From Acanthamoeba sp. SK_2022b (lineage: Eukaryota; Discosea; Longamoebia; Acanthamoebidae), in assembly GCA_027943245.1 (NCBI GenBank), contig JANDJZ010000418.1, positions 1-38,780 on the forward strand: a stretch of DNA of 38,780 bases. Reading direction: 5' to 3'. Under the pieces are notes generated by a model, which was not told the DNA's origin, did no database searches, and saw nothing but the letters and a program-made list of their open reading frames with translations. Of the stretch, positions 13,401 through 24,381 are shown in pieces. Position 1 is the stretch's first letter, and the number at the start of each line of letters is the position of its first letter. The position numbers and the translations under genes are program-made.

Positions 13401-16400
13401 CCGACGACGTTGGCGACTGAGTGGGCGACTGGGTCGGCGTCACAGAAGAAGTGGGCGACTGTGTGGGCGACTGAGTCGGCGACTGGGTTGGCGTCACGCT
13501 GGAGGTGGGTGACTGGGTGGGCGACTGGGTCGGGGACTGGGACGGTGACTGGGTCGGGGTCACCGACGGCGTGGGGGAGGGAGTCGGTGACTGGGTAGGC
13601 GACTGGGTGGGAGTCACGCTTGAGGTGGGAGACTGCGTGGGCGATTGGGTGGGCGTCACACTCGAGGTGGGCGACTGGGTGGGCGACTGCGTGGGCGACT
13701 GAGTGGGCGTCACACTCGACGTTGGTGACTGAGTTGGCGACTGAGTCGGAGTCACGCTGGAAGTCGGCGACTGTGTCGGGGACTGCGTTGGCGACTGAGT
13801 GGGAGACTGAGTGGGACTGACGCTCGAGGTGGGAGACTGAGTCGGCGACTGAGTCGGCGATTGCGTGGGCGTCACGCTGGAGGTCGGTGACTGGGTGGGC
13901 GACTGGGTCGGGGATTGAGACGGTGACTGGGTTGGGGTAAGCGATGACGTTGGAGAGGGAGTCGGCGACTGGGTAGGCGACTGGGTGGGAGACTGGGTGG
14001 GAGTAACGCTTGAGGTGGGCGACTGGGTGGGCGTCACACTCGAGGTGGGTGACTGGGTGGGCGACTGAGTGGGCGACTGAGTGGGCGTCACACTCGACGT
14101 TGGTGACTGAGTCGGTGACTGAGTCGGAGTCACGCTGGAAGTCGGCGACTGGGTTGGCGACTGGGTGGGCGACTGTGTCGGTGACTGAGTCGGTGACTGA
14201 GTGGGCGACTGAGTGGGAGTGACGCTCGGCGTGGGCGACTGTGTGGGCGACTGAGTCGGCGACTGGGTTGGCGTCACCGACGACGTTGGCGACTGAGTGG
14301 GCGACTGGGTCGGCGTCACAGAAGAAGTGGGCGACTGTGTGGGCGACTGAGTCGGCGATTGCGTGGGCGTCACGCTGGAGGTCGGTGACTGGGTGGGCGA
14401 CTGGGTCGGGGACTGGGACGGTGACTGGGTCGGGGTCACCGACGGCGTGGGGGAGGGAGTCGGTGACTGGGTAGGCGACTGGGTGGGAGTCACGCTTGAG
14501 GTGGGAGACTGCGTGGGCGATTGGGTGGGCGTTACACTCGAGGTGGGCGACTGGGTGGGTGACTGGGTGGGTGACTGGGTGGGCGTCACACTCGACGTTG
14601 GTGACTGAGTCGGCGACTGCGTCGGAGTCGCGCTGGAAGTCGGTGACTGCGTGGGCGAGGGAGTCGGAGTCAAGCTCGAAGTGGATGACGGAGTAGGCGA
14701 CTGGGTAGGTGACTGTGTCGGAGTCACCGAGGAGGTTGGGGATTGAGTGGGCGACTGGGTGGGCGACTGTGTCGGTGATTGGCTGGGTGTTGGGGACTGA
14801 GTCGGCGATTGCGTGGGCGTCACGCTGGAGGTTGGTGACTGGGTGGGCGACTGCGTTGGGGACTGCGACGGTGACTGGGTCGGGGTCACCGACGGCGTGG
14901 GGGAGGGAGTCAGCGACTGGGTAGGCGACTGAGTGGGTGACTGGGTAGGCGACTGGGTGGGAGTCACGCTGGGCGTAGGTGACTGGGTGGGAGTTACGCT
15001 CGAGGTGGGCGACTGAGTGGGAGACTGAGTGGGCGACTGGGTTGGAGTGACGCTTGAAGTGGGCGACTGCGTAGGTGACTGAGTCGGCGACTGGGGAGGC
15101 GTGACGCTGGGAGTGGGCGACTGGGTGGGCGACTGGGTAGGTGACTGGGTGGGAGTGACGCTGGAAGTGGGCGACTGGGTGGGCGACTGAGTCGGCGATT
15201 GGGTTGGCGTCACCGACGACGTTGGCGACTGGGTGGGCGACTGGGTTGGCGTTACCGACGACGTGGGCGACTGTGTCGGTGACTGTGTCGGCGATTGCGT
15301 TGGCGTCACGCTGGAGGTTGGGGACTGGGTGGGGGACTGGGTTGGTGTTGCGCTCGAGGTGGGCGACTGCGTGGGCGAGGGGGTCGGAGTCAAGCTCGAA
15401 GTCGGCGACGGAGTAGGCGATTGAGTAGGTGACTGAGTGGGTGACTGGGTAGGCGACTGGGTAGGTGACTGAGTGGGTGACTGTGTGGGAGTGACGCTCG
15501 ACGTGGGCGACTGGGTGGGCGACTGAGTCGGCGATTGCGTGGGTGTCACGCTGGAGGTGGGCGACTGGGTGGGCGACTGGGTCGGGGACTGGGACGGTGA
15601 CTGGGTCGGGGTCACCGACTGCGTTGGCGACTGAGTGGGCGTCACGCTCGACGTGGGCGATTGAGTGGGCGACTGTGTGGGCGACTGGGTAGGCGTTACG
15701 CTTGGCGTCGGAGACTGAGTGGGCGACTGCGTGGGCGTCGTCACGCTCGAAGTGGGCGACTGAGTCGGAGACTGCGTGGGCGACTGAGTCGGCGTCACAC
15801 TCGAAGTGGGCGACTGAGTCGGCGATTGCGTCGGTGACTGGGTGGGCGACTGGGTCGGGGACTGGGTCGGGGTCACCGACGACGTGGGGGAGGGAGTCGG
15901 CGACTGGGTAGGCGACTGGGTAGGCGACTGAGTGGGTGATTGGGTGGGAGTCACGCTCGAGGTGGGCGACTGAGTCGGCGACTGAGTCGGCGATTGGGTA
16001 GGTGACTGAGTGGGTGACTGGGTAGGCGACTGTGTGGGTGACTGGGTAGGCGACTGGGTTGGTGATTGCGTTGGAGTGACGCTCGGTGTGGGCGACTGCG
16101 TCGGCGACTGCGTGGGCGATTGAGTAGGCGATTGGGTTGGAGTCACCGAAGGAGTGGGCGATTGCGTCGGCGATTGCGTAGGTGACTGCGTGGGTGACTG
16201 AGTAGGCGACTGGGTTGGAGTGACGCTCGATGTTGGTGACCACGTAGGAGACTGAGTGGGAGACTGAGTCGGCGATTGGGTTGGGGTCACGGATGATGTT
16301 GGCGACGGCGTAGATGACTGGGTTGGTGACTGGGTGGGCGACTGAGATGGAGTTGCAGAAGAAGTGGGAGACTGCGTAGGTGATTGAGTGGGCGATTGTG

Positions 16401-19400
16401 TGGGGGTCTGCGTTGGGGTCACAGTAGAGGTCGGCGACTGGGTGGGCGATTGGGTGGGCGAGTTTGTAGGCGACTGCGTTGGAGTTACAGTTGGCGTAAC
16501 GCTGGGGGTGGGCGACTGCGTGGGCGAGCTGGTCGGTGACTGAGTGGGCGACTGGGTTGGCGACTGAGTGGGCGACGGAGTGGGCGACGGAGTGGGTGAC
16601 CGGGTAGGCGAGTTTGTTGGTGACTGAGTCGGGGACTGGGTAGGGGTAACCGACGACGTGGGCGATGAAGTGGGCGACTGGGTGGGCGACTGAGTGGGGG
16701 ACTGGGTAGGCGACTGAGTTGGCGACTGTGTGGGTGACTGTGTGGGAGAAGGCGTAGGAGTCACGCTAGACGTGGGCGACTGAGTGGGCGACTGAGTGGG
16801 CGACTGGGTTGGCGTAACCGACGACGTTGGCGACTGGGTGGGCGTTACAGAGGACGTGGGCGACTGGGTCGCCGAAGACGTAGGCGATGAAGTTGGTGAC
16901 TGAGTGGGCGACTGGGTCGGCGACAGAGTGGGCGATTGCGTTGGCGACTGCGTGGGAGTGACGCTCGCAGTGGGCGACTGAGTGGGTGACTGAGTCGGCG
17001 ACTGGGTTGGCGTCACTGATGAAGTTGGTGACTGGGTCGCCGATGACGTGGGCGATGAAGTTGGAGACTGTGTGGGTGACTGTGTCGGTGACTGGGTTGG
17101 TGACTGAGTCGGAGTGACGCTGGAGGTGGGCGATTGCGTGGGTGACTGAGTCGGCGATTGGGTAGGTGACTGAGTGGGTGACTGGGTAGGTGACTGCGTG
17201 GGCGACTGCGTGGGCGACTGCGTGGGAGTGACGCTCGACGTGGGCGACTGAGTGGGAGATTGCGTTGGAGAGCTTGAGGGTGACTGGGTGGGCGACTGAG
17301 TGGGTGACGGAGTAGGTGACTGGGTGGGCGACTGGGTGGGAGTGACGCTCGACGTGGGAGACTGAGTGGGCGACTGGGTCGGTGACTGAGTTGGAGTCTG
17401 GGTGGGCGATGAGGTTGGCGATGAGGTGGGCGACTGAGTCGGGGACTGAGTCGGAGTGACGCTCGAGGTGGGCGACTGGGTGGGCGACTGAGTCGGCGAT
17501 TGGGTTGGAGTAACTGACGACGTGGGCGATGATGTGGGCGACTGGGTGGGAGTGACGCTCGAAGTGGGCGATTGAGTGGGTGACCGAGTGGGTGACTGCG
17601 TTGGGGTAACCGACGACGTTGGCGACTGGGTTGGCGACTGGGTTGGCGACTGGGTTGGCGACTGGGTAGGTGACTGGGTGGGTGACTGAGTGGGTGACTG
17701 GGTGGGCGACTGAGTAGGAGTGACGCTCGGCGTGGGCGACTGCGTGGGAGATTGCGTTGGAGAGCTCGAGGGTGATTGGGTGGGCGACTGAGTGGGTGAC
17801 TGAGTGGGTGACTGGGTAGGCGACTGGGTGGGTGTAACGCTCGACGTGGGCGACTGGGTCGGTGACTGAGTGGGCGACTGGGTGGGAGTGACGCTCGACG
17901 TGGGCGACTGGGTCGGCGACTGAGTGGGCGACTGAGTGGGCGACTGAGTGGGCGACTGGGTGGGAGTGACGCTCGACGTGGGCGACTGGGTCGGCGACTG
18001 AGTCGGCGACTGAGTGGGCGACTGGGTGGGAGTGACGCTCGACGTGGGCGACTGAGTCGGCGACTGAGTGGGTGTTACCGAAGACGTGGGTGACTGCGTC
18101 GGTGATTGCGTTGGTGACTGAGTGGGCGTTACGCTAGACGTTGGCGACTGCGTGGGCGACTGGGTAGGTGACTGAGTTGGAGTAACGCTAGACGTTGGTG
18201 ACTGGGTGGGCGACTGAGTGGGTGACTGAGTCGGCGTCACGCTGGAGGTGGGCGACTGCGTGGGTGACTGAGTAGGTGACTGCGTCGGCGACTGGGTTGG
18301 CGTGACGCTAGCGGTCGGTGATTGGGTGGGCGACTGAGTGGGCGATTGCGTGGGAGTCACGCTGGAGGTGGGCGACTGCGTGGGCGATTGAGTCGGTGAC
18401 TGCGTTGGTGACTGGGTTGGCGTGACGCTGGAGGTCGGTGATTGGGTGGGCGACTGCGTGGGTGATTGTGTGGGCGACTGGGTGGGAGTCACACTAGAGG
18501 TTGGCGACTGGGTGGGCGACTGAGTCGGCGACTGGGTGGGGGTCACACTGGAGGTCGGTGACTGCGTGGGCGACTGAGTGGGTGATTGGGTTGGCGTTAC
18601 GCTGGAGGTCGGCGACTGGGTGGGCGACTGAGTCGGCGACTGGGTGGGGGTCACACTGGAGGTCGGTGACTGCGTGGGCGACTGCGTGGGAGACTGGGTG
18701 GGAGTCACACTAGAGGTTGGCGACTGGGTGGGCGACTGAGTGGGGGACTGGGTAGGAGTCGTGCTGGACGTCGGTGACTGGGTGGGAGACTGCGTTGGGG
18801 ACCGAGACGGTGTCTGGGTCGGGGTCACCGACGACGTGGGGGAGGGAGTAGGCGACTGGGAAGGCGACTGAGTGGGTGACTGGGTAGGCGACTGAGTCGG
18901 TGACTGCGTGGGCGATTGAGTCGGTGACTGCGTAGGCGATTGGGTCGGCGTGACGCTGGAGGTCGGTGATTGGGTGGGTGACTGCGTGGGGGATTGTGTG
19001 GGCGACTGGGTGGGAGTCACACTAGAGGTTGGCGACTGGGTGGGTGATTGAGTCGGCGACTGGGTGGGGGTCACACTGGAGGTCGGTGACTGCGTGGGCG
19101 ACTGAGTGGGTGATTGGGTTGGCGTTACGCTGGAGGTCGGCGACTGGGTGGGCGACTGGGTAGGCGACTGGGTAGGCGACTGGGTAGGCGACTGGGTGGG
19201 CGACTGAGTCGGCGACTGGGTGGGCGACTGAGTGGGTGACTGCGTGGGAGTCACGCTGGACGTCGGTGACTGGGTCGGCGAACGAGTCGGTGATTGCGTA
19301 GGTGATTGGGTTGGCGTGACGCTGGAGGTCGGTGATTGGGTGGGTGACTGCGTGGGTGATTGTGTGGGCGACTGGGTGGGAGTCACACTAGAGGTTGGCG

Positions 19401-21637
19401 ACTGGGTGGGCGACTGAGTCGGCGACTGGGTGGGGGTCACACTGGAGGTCGGTGACTGCGTGGGCGACTGAGTGGGTGATTGGGTTGGCGTTACGCTGGA
19501 GGTCGGCGACTGGGTAGGCGACTGGGTAGGCGACTGAGTCGGCGACTGGGTGGGCGACGGCGTGGGAGTCACGCTGGACGTCGGTGACTGGGTCGGCGAA
19601 CGAGTCGGTGATTGCGTTGGTGATTGGGTTGGCGTGACGCTGGAAGTGGGCGACTGCGTGGGCGAAGGAGTTGGTGACTGCGTGGGTGACTGAGTCGGGG
19701 TGGCGCTGGAGGTCGGCGACTGGGTGGGCGACTGGGTGGGCGACTGGGTCGGGGTCACGCTCGATGTTGCTGACGGAGTGGGCGACCGACTTGGAGTCAT
19801 GCTCGATGTCGGTGACGGGGTGGGCGATTGAGTAGGTGACTGGGTTGGCGTCACGCTGGAGGTGGGAGACTGGGTGGGGGACAACGTCGGCGACTGGGTA
19901 GGCGTTACCGTAGGGGTTACTGATGACGTGGGCGATGGCGTCGGTGTCTGGGTGGGCGACATTGTTGGCGACTGCGTCGGAGTCACGCTCGATGTCGGCG
20001 ACTGCGTGGGCGACTGGGTCGGTGACTGGGATGGCGACTGGGTAGGTGATTGAGTCGGTGACTGGGTCGGTGACTGTGTCGGTGACTGCGTGGGCGACTG
20101 TGTGGGGGTGATGCTCGACGTGGGCGACTGAGTGGGTGACTGCGATGGTGATGGGGTAGGCGTCACGGACGACGATGGCGACTGAGTGGGTGACTGGGTA
20201 GGGGTCACCGAAGATGAGGGTGACTGAGTCGGTGACTGCGTGGGCGACTGCGTGGGAGATTGGGTCGGGGACTGTGTGGGTGATTGTGTTGGCGACTGAG
20301 TCGGCGAGGTAGTGGGTGACTGAGTGGGTGATTGGGTCGGTGACTGAGTGGGTGACTGCGTCGGGGAGGTGGTAGGTGACTGAGTCGGTGAGGTGGTCGG
20401 CGTTACACTCGATGTTGGTGAAGACGTCGCCGACTGTGATGGAGAAGTACTACGGGAGGGAGTCGGGGACGACGTTAATGAGACGGTGGGGGTGACTGAC
20501 GGAGTAGGCGATCGCGAGGGTGTCCGAGATATGGTTGGAGAGGGGGAGGAGGAGCGTGACGGCGTAGGGGTGATGGTGGCCGAGGGCGAATTGGTTGCGG
20601 AAGCGGTTGGGGAACGAGATGGAGTTACAGACGGAGTAGGACTTGGAGTAACTGAGGGTGGAAGAAGAGATCAGCCACTTACAGTGGAGCACAACATGGA
20701 GCATGAGCTCATTACCTGAGGGGGCAGGACCGCAGGTACAGCTGCTCGAGTTCCAGTATACAGTCGGCCCAACGCACGCAGCCGCTGCTGTGGCGTTGGG
20801 ACAGGAGCACAGACAGGTGCTCTGGTTAAATGTCTGCGCTGAGTAACGACACTTGGCGTAACATGGGATCAGCGTTGTGTTCAGTGTGCAGTTGGAGCTG
20901 ACTGTGAGAATGACGTCGTTGTAATCTTGGTCGCTGGCAGACGCTTGCCAGTCTTCGAATCCGAAGTAGATCGCGTTGGTGGTTGGATCCCTGAGGGTGG
21001 CGACTGTGCGACCGTAGGCCTTGATCGTGGTACCCCAAGTCGACATGTCGTTCTTGATATTCTCATCGTCGAGACTGTAGAGTCGCAACGGCGAGCTCGT
21101 GCATCTGCCGTCAAGGTCGAGGTAGAATCCGATTGAGATCGTCGGATCGAAGGGGCCTATCGTTACAGTGGAACCCTGGGAAGTGCACGGTAATGAATCG
21201 CCGGATTCCACCGACGTGGTGGCGTCCGGGAAGATGGTCACGTTCGAATTCGCGATCATCCTTCGTCCCAGCGGGTTGTTGCGGTAAAACTGCATCCAGC
21301 CAACCTTATCTCGAGCCGAGGTCACCGCATTGACAAAGGTGATATTCAATGCGCATGGCTGGGAGGAGGGCATGAAGTAGATATTGGGAGAGGTTGTGTT
21401 TTGCCCGATCCAGGTGGAGTTCACCAAAACCCCTTCCGGGAGGGCGCCGTTCGAGGCAGTGAGCCAGGCCCAGAAATCGCTGTAGGTGCCTCCGGTGGAC
21501 AGCGAAACGGGGAAGATAGCTGGGTTCCGGGTATCGCAAGGGATACTGCATCCTGCCTGTACCCGTGTGGCAAAAAGGCAAACCAAAAGGCTCATGGCCA
21601 AGGCGTAGGTAATCGAAGTGTACATTGTGCAGCGCAT
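4465..21637 (-). CDS. Giant mucin-like type I membrane protein with SPTQ repeats (5,702 aa)
   Basis: Two exons, 21637-20716 and 20651-4465, join in phase 1 across a 65-nt intron (GTAATG ... CCACCCTCAG), giving 5,702 residues. Residues 1-28 are a signal peptide ending ATRVQA. Residues 29-259 form a globular head whose end resembles DUF4114, with FGFEDW at 225-230 and SDQDYND at 235-241; it has many N-glycosylation sequons. Residues 260-305 are Cys-rich with CxCxC at 275-279. Then come about 5,200 residues of Ser/Pro/Thr/Gln repeats, mainly SPTQ and [10 protein letters not shown]. One transmembrane helix (about 5597-5627) is followed by RRR and a 75-residue cytoplasmic tail with two tyrosines (IYEQR, LYAGD). 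The start was chosen at the Met opening the signal peptide; a second Met lies four residues later. By architecture it is a heavily O-glycosylated surface stalk, possibly an adhesin or coat protein. That role is inference. Confidence 0.88.
4930..7500 (-). repeat. Membrane-proximal repeat province: [14 protein letters not shown] units
   Basis: The same tetrapeptide logic as the distal array, but punctuated by [14 protein letters not shown] and [14 protein letters not shown] instead of [10 protein letters not shown], with Ala-rich and Asn-containing variants ([10 protein letters not shown]). It becomes degenerate Ser/Thr/Pro sequence just before the transmembrane helix. A mixed spacer at about 7500-7900 separates the two provinces. 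The border suggests two separately amplified blocks. Confidence 0.8.
5288..5762 (-). repeat. 246-bp in-frame direct duplication inside the repeat array
   Basis: Two nearly identical segments of about 230 bp, around 5288-5516 and 5534-5762, are offset by exactly 246 bp (82 codons). Both contain the rare block [12 protein letters not shown] (twice per copy) and [15 protein letters not shown] count only a handful of substitutions between them, far fewer than between other neighbouring units, so this is a recent segmental duplication on top of the old 12-nt array. Confidence 0.8.
7900..20400 (-). repeat. Distal repeat province: 12-nt SPTQ tandem array with SSVTPTQ punctuation
   Basis: Tandem array with a 12-nt base unit (one SPTQ tetrapeptide). 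Between one and about eight SPTQ copies are grouped and closed by [10 protein letters not shown], giving an irregular higher-order period of about 22-40 residues. Synonymous changes are frequent (GTG/GTA/GTC/GTT and GGC/GGT/GGA seen on the plus strand), so the array is selected at protein level or homogenised piecemeal rather than being one very recent burst. It lies wholly in the long exon of the giant surface protein. Both borders are gradual: the units decay toward the head (beyond about 20400) and toward 7900. Confidence 0.9.
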
Positions 21638-22214
21638 CGTTAGAGGAGAGGGGTGAATCGGCCGCTGGTCTTTACAGAAGGAATGTAGACCTGATGCAGG
21701 AGGGGAGCGGGCGGCAAGAGGTGGCTGCACACGGGAGGAGGTTAGAAAAGAAACCCGCCGCCGGAGCGCCACGGCTTTAAGACTTATGGCGGGTTGTCTC
21801 TTCCCCTATCCCACCTTTCTGGTTGCCTTGAGTCGTTTTAGCGCGCAGCGTCACCTGTAAACACCTTTTCCCTCACCAGACAACATGGATGGAGAGATAT
21901 TTGGTTGACCACAAGGCGCATTAGGCAAGCGCCACGCTCCCGCTCCCACGGCACCTCATCTCCGGTCGGAGGCCTTCTCGGTTGAGGGTCACAAAATCAA
22001 GGAATTGTTTTCCTTTTAAGCGCTGTTGCCGCTCCGTTTCCTTGCAATTCAGGCCGCAAGTTACCGTTAGTGGTACTTGTACATGTGACTTCCCGTACAT
22101 ATAAGGGAACATACTTTGCTTTACTCTTTTACATACATCGTCATCTGTACAAAATGCTAACTTACAAGTTCGGAGAGCGGGAGCTCCCGCTACGCGGCCG
22201 GCGAGTCACCGAGC
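21638..22214. other. Intergenic region upstream of giant gene / downstream of protease
   Basis: 577 nt between the protease stop and the giant-protein start, both minus strand. It should contain the giant gene promoter and the protease 3' UTR. I see no TATA box at a suitable distance, no tRNA and no credible ORF. The reading frame of the giant gene is open upstream of its Met to about 21772 but without another ATG. Confidence 0.5.
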
Positions 22215-23569
22215 TTACTTGCAGGCACAAGGGCACTTGCAGGCCGAGGGCGAGTTGGAGGGCGAGGCGCGGGCGGCCGGCGAGTTGGAGGGCGAGGGTG
22301 CAGGCGAGCGCGAGGGTGAGGGCGCGGTGGGGGAGTTCGAGGGCGACACGCGAGCAGCAGGCGAGCTGGAGGGCGAGGGCGCGGCGGGCGAAGGGGAGGC
22401 AGCCGAGGGAACGCTGCAGTCGGCGTTGTAGCAGGGGAGCGAGGCCATGGTGGCGATACCGCACATGTTGCCCCTGTTGCGGGCGATCATGGCGTAGCCA
22501 GACTGACCCCACGAGATGCCCCACGAGTTCTTGATGAGCCAGTAGTCCATGCCGTTCGAGTCGGTGCCCCAGCCGACCACCAGCACGGCGTGGTTGAGGC
22601 CGTTGGAGGTGCAGGTGGCGTCGTTGAGCGTGCCGCTGCTGTAGTAGGCGAACGAGCGAGGCGAGGCGTTGATGCCCACGGAAACCGGGCCCATGGCGGC
22701 CTTGGCCAGGAGGTCGGTCTCGCTGCCGCTGGTGACGGTGCGGTAGCTCTTGATGCTGGCTCCCTTGACCGACGACGCGAACTTGCAGCTGCCCTGAACC
22801 CCGCTGTAGGGGTACGAGGACTGGGTGCTCACGGCACCTCCGACGTTGTTGAGGAGCCACATGTAGGTGATCTCCATGTTGCCGCCCGAGCAGCCGATGT
22901 TGCCAGTGCCCTGAGCGCAGTCCACTGCAAGTAAAATAATCTTAGACAAAAGTCGAGGGCAAGTCAACGAAAAAGGTAAGAATGAAAGGGGAGGTTGACT
23001 GTACGGATCATTTGGTCAGAGAGGGTGGGGAGAGAGCCAGTGGCGATCTTGACGGCGCCCTCGATGGCTCCGATCGACGAAAAGGCATAGCAAGCACCGC
23101 ACGAGCCCTGGCTCCTGACGGGGGTCACGGCGTTCTGGGTGCGCCAGTCGAAGCTCGACGGCACGGCGCGCTCGGCGATCTCCCTCTTGGCGGCCTCCTC
23201 GGCTGCCTCGTAGTCGCGGCGCTCGACAGCGGGGGCGGTGCCGACAAGTCCCGTGTAGACTCGGCCAATCTCGTCCTCGGTCATGTCGCCCAGGTCGTTC
23301 ATGGCGAGTGTAAAGGTGGCATTGGCATTGGCGTTGAAGTGCTCGACGTAGGCGTAGTTATCCCGCCACACGTTGTACCTGAAGCCAAACTCGTGGCTCG
23401 CGTAGCTGCGGCCATGGTACCTGGCCCAGCTGTTGAAGTACTGGCGGTTGGTAGCGCTGTCCTGGAGCAGCTGGTAGGCACGCTCGTTGAAGCGCGGACT
23501 GATGGCCGCACTGAGGACCGCGAGCGAGAGCAGGACGCAGGCGAAGGGGATCAAGTACTTGGTGTTCAT
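22215..23569 (-). CDS. Secreted papain-family cysteine protease with Ser/Pro tail
   Basis: Two exons, 23569-23005 and 22924-22215, join in phase 1 across an 80-nt intron (GTACAG ... ACTTGCAG), giving 424 residues. It is a C1A endopeptidase preproenzyme. Residues 1-21 are a signal peptide and about 40-105 an I29-type inhibitory propeptide. The mature domain starts near 136 (VPSSFDWR). Catalytic residues are Cys160 in [10 protein letters not shown], with Gln154 for the oxyanion hole, His300 ([12 protein letters not shown]) and Asn321 (KNSWG); the GCSGG motif is at 199-203. Family members usually have Trp after the catalytic Cys; here it is Tyr. After the protease fold, residues about 361-415 are Ser/Pro/Ala-rich and the end is a Cys cluster (ACKCPCACK). 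The likely site of action is the secretory/lysosomal pathway or outside the cell. The neighbouring giant gene, on the same strand, also encodes a secretory Ser/Pro-rich protein. Confidence 0.93.
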
Positions 23570-23729
23570 GCTGGCGATGAAGGTTGTGATGACGGCGGTT
23601 GCGGAGAGGGAGAGGTGTTTGGACTGTACTTCTTCTTCAGGGGTTTCTGTTGAAGGGTGGTCAACAGAAGCTCTGCTGGAGGGTGTGTTGAAGAGAAGAC
23701 AAGTGAGTTTGAGGTTCGTCCCAGTCCGC

Positions 23730-23737
23730 CTTTTATA
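23730..23737 (-). promoter_or_regulatory. TATA box of the cysteine protease gene
   Basis: On the minus strand the sequence reads GGGTATAAAAGGCGG, a textbook TATA box. It lies about 160 nt upstream of the protease ATG, so transcription should begin near 23700-23707 with a 5' UTR of about 130 nt. Confidence 0.75.
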
Positions 23738-24381
23738 CCCATCGTGTGGTCTTAGGCGGAGTTCAAGTGGAGCCTCGACGGGGAAGGAAGCTGGCTCTGC
23801 GTCTGGTGGTATAGTCCTACCGGGGTGTGCTGGGCATGTGGGCTGCGACAGCAACATTAAGTTATCATCACTTTGGAATGCGAGCGAGCTCCAGCACTAC
23901 AGCATGGGACAGTCACTGCATTCCGTCGCCGTTGCTACTGGTTGTATGGAGCCCTACTATGCGATGGGAGTGCGGCCGAGTGGGTAGTATAGGGGACCGT
24001 CGCCATACCTGCGACCCTCAGGAGTCCGCGGTCATTGCGTGCTGATCGCTCCTCACGCGCTTCCCTGTCAACTCCCTCACCTGTCATTCCGTCGTCTGTT
24101 CGACCAAAGCGAAACTCCTAATTGTCCCTAAGTTTTAGTAATTTTTCTTTTTCTTTTTCTTTTCCTTTTGATCCCATGACGGTTGCCCACTCTTGCCCTC
24201 AGTTCCGACGCTTGCCTTCACGCCCACTCACTCGGGCAAGATGATCGGGCCGTGCATGCAACTACGGGTCCTCCGAAGAGGCAAAGCCGAGGGAAGCGAA
24301 GAGAGTGGATGCGTGATGAAGGTGGGCTGATCAGGCTTGTACATTCTTTTACTAATATTTGAAATTTCACAATAGGCACCA
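23738..24381. other. Intergenic region between histidine kinase 3' end and protease promoter
   Basis: About 640 nt. It holds the protease promoter region and, at the far end, the 3' UTR of the histidine kinase. A pyrimidine-rich run (CTTTTT repeats) lies at about 24142-24168. I see no convincing ORF or RNA gene. Confidence 0.45.

Noticed and set aside
5915..20100. Long plus-strand ORFs rich in GDWVGD or ATGWATEW repeats
   Set aside because: They are antisense reflections of the 12-nt repeat unit of the giant minus-strand gene; none has a promoter, domain or non-repeat sequence.
4930..20400. Similarity of [10 protein letters not shown] repeats to the RNA polymerase II C-terminal repeat, or to SQ/TQ cluster domains
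   Set aside because: There is no Tyr at the start of the unit, the protein has a signal peptide and a membrane anchor, so the repeats face the lumen or outside; kinase-target readings do not fit.
4930..20400. CRISPR-like array
   Set aside because: Direct repeats without unique spacers, entirely within one coding frame; organism is eukaryotic.
23965..24040. tRNA-Ser-like A box (GGCCGAGTGGGT)
   Set aside because: No B box (GGTTCGANTCC-like) follows, and no cloverleaf can be folded by eye.
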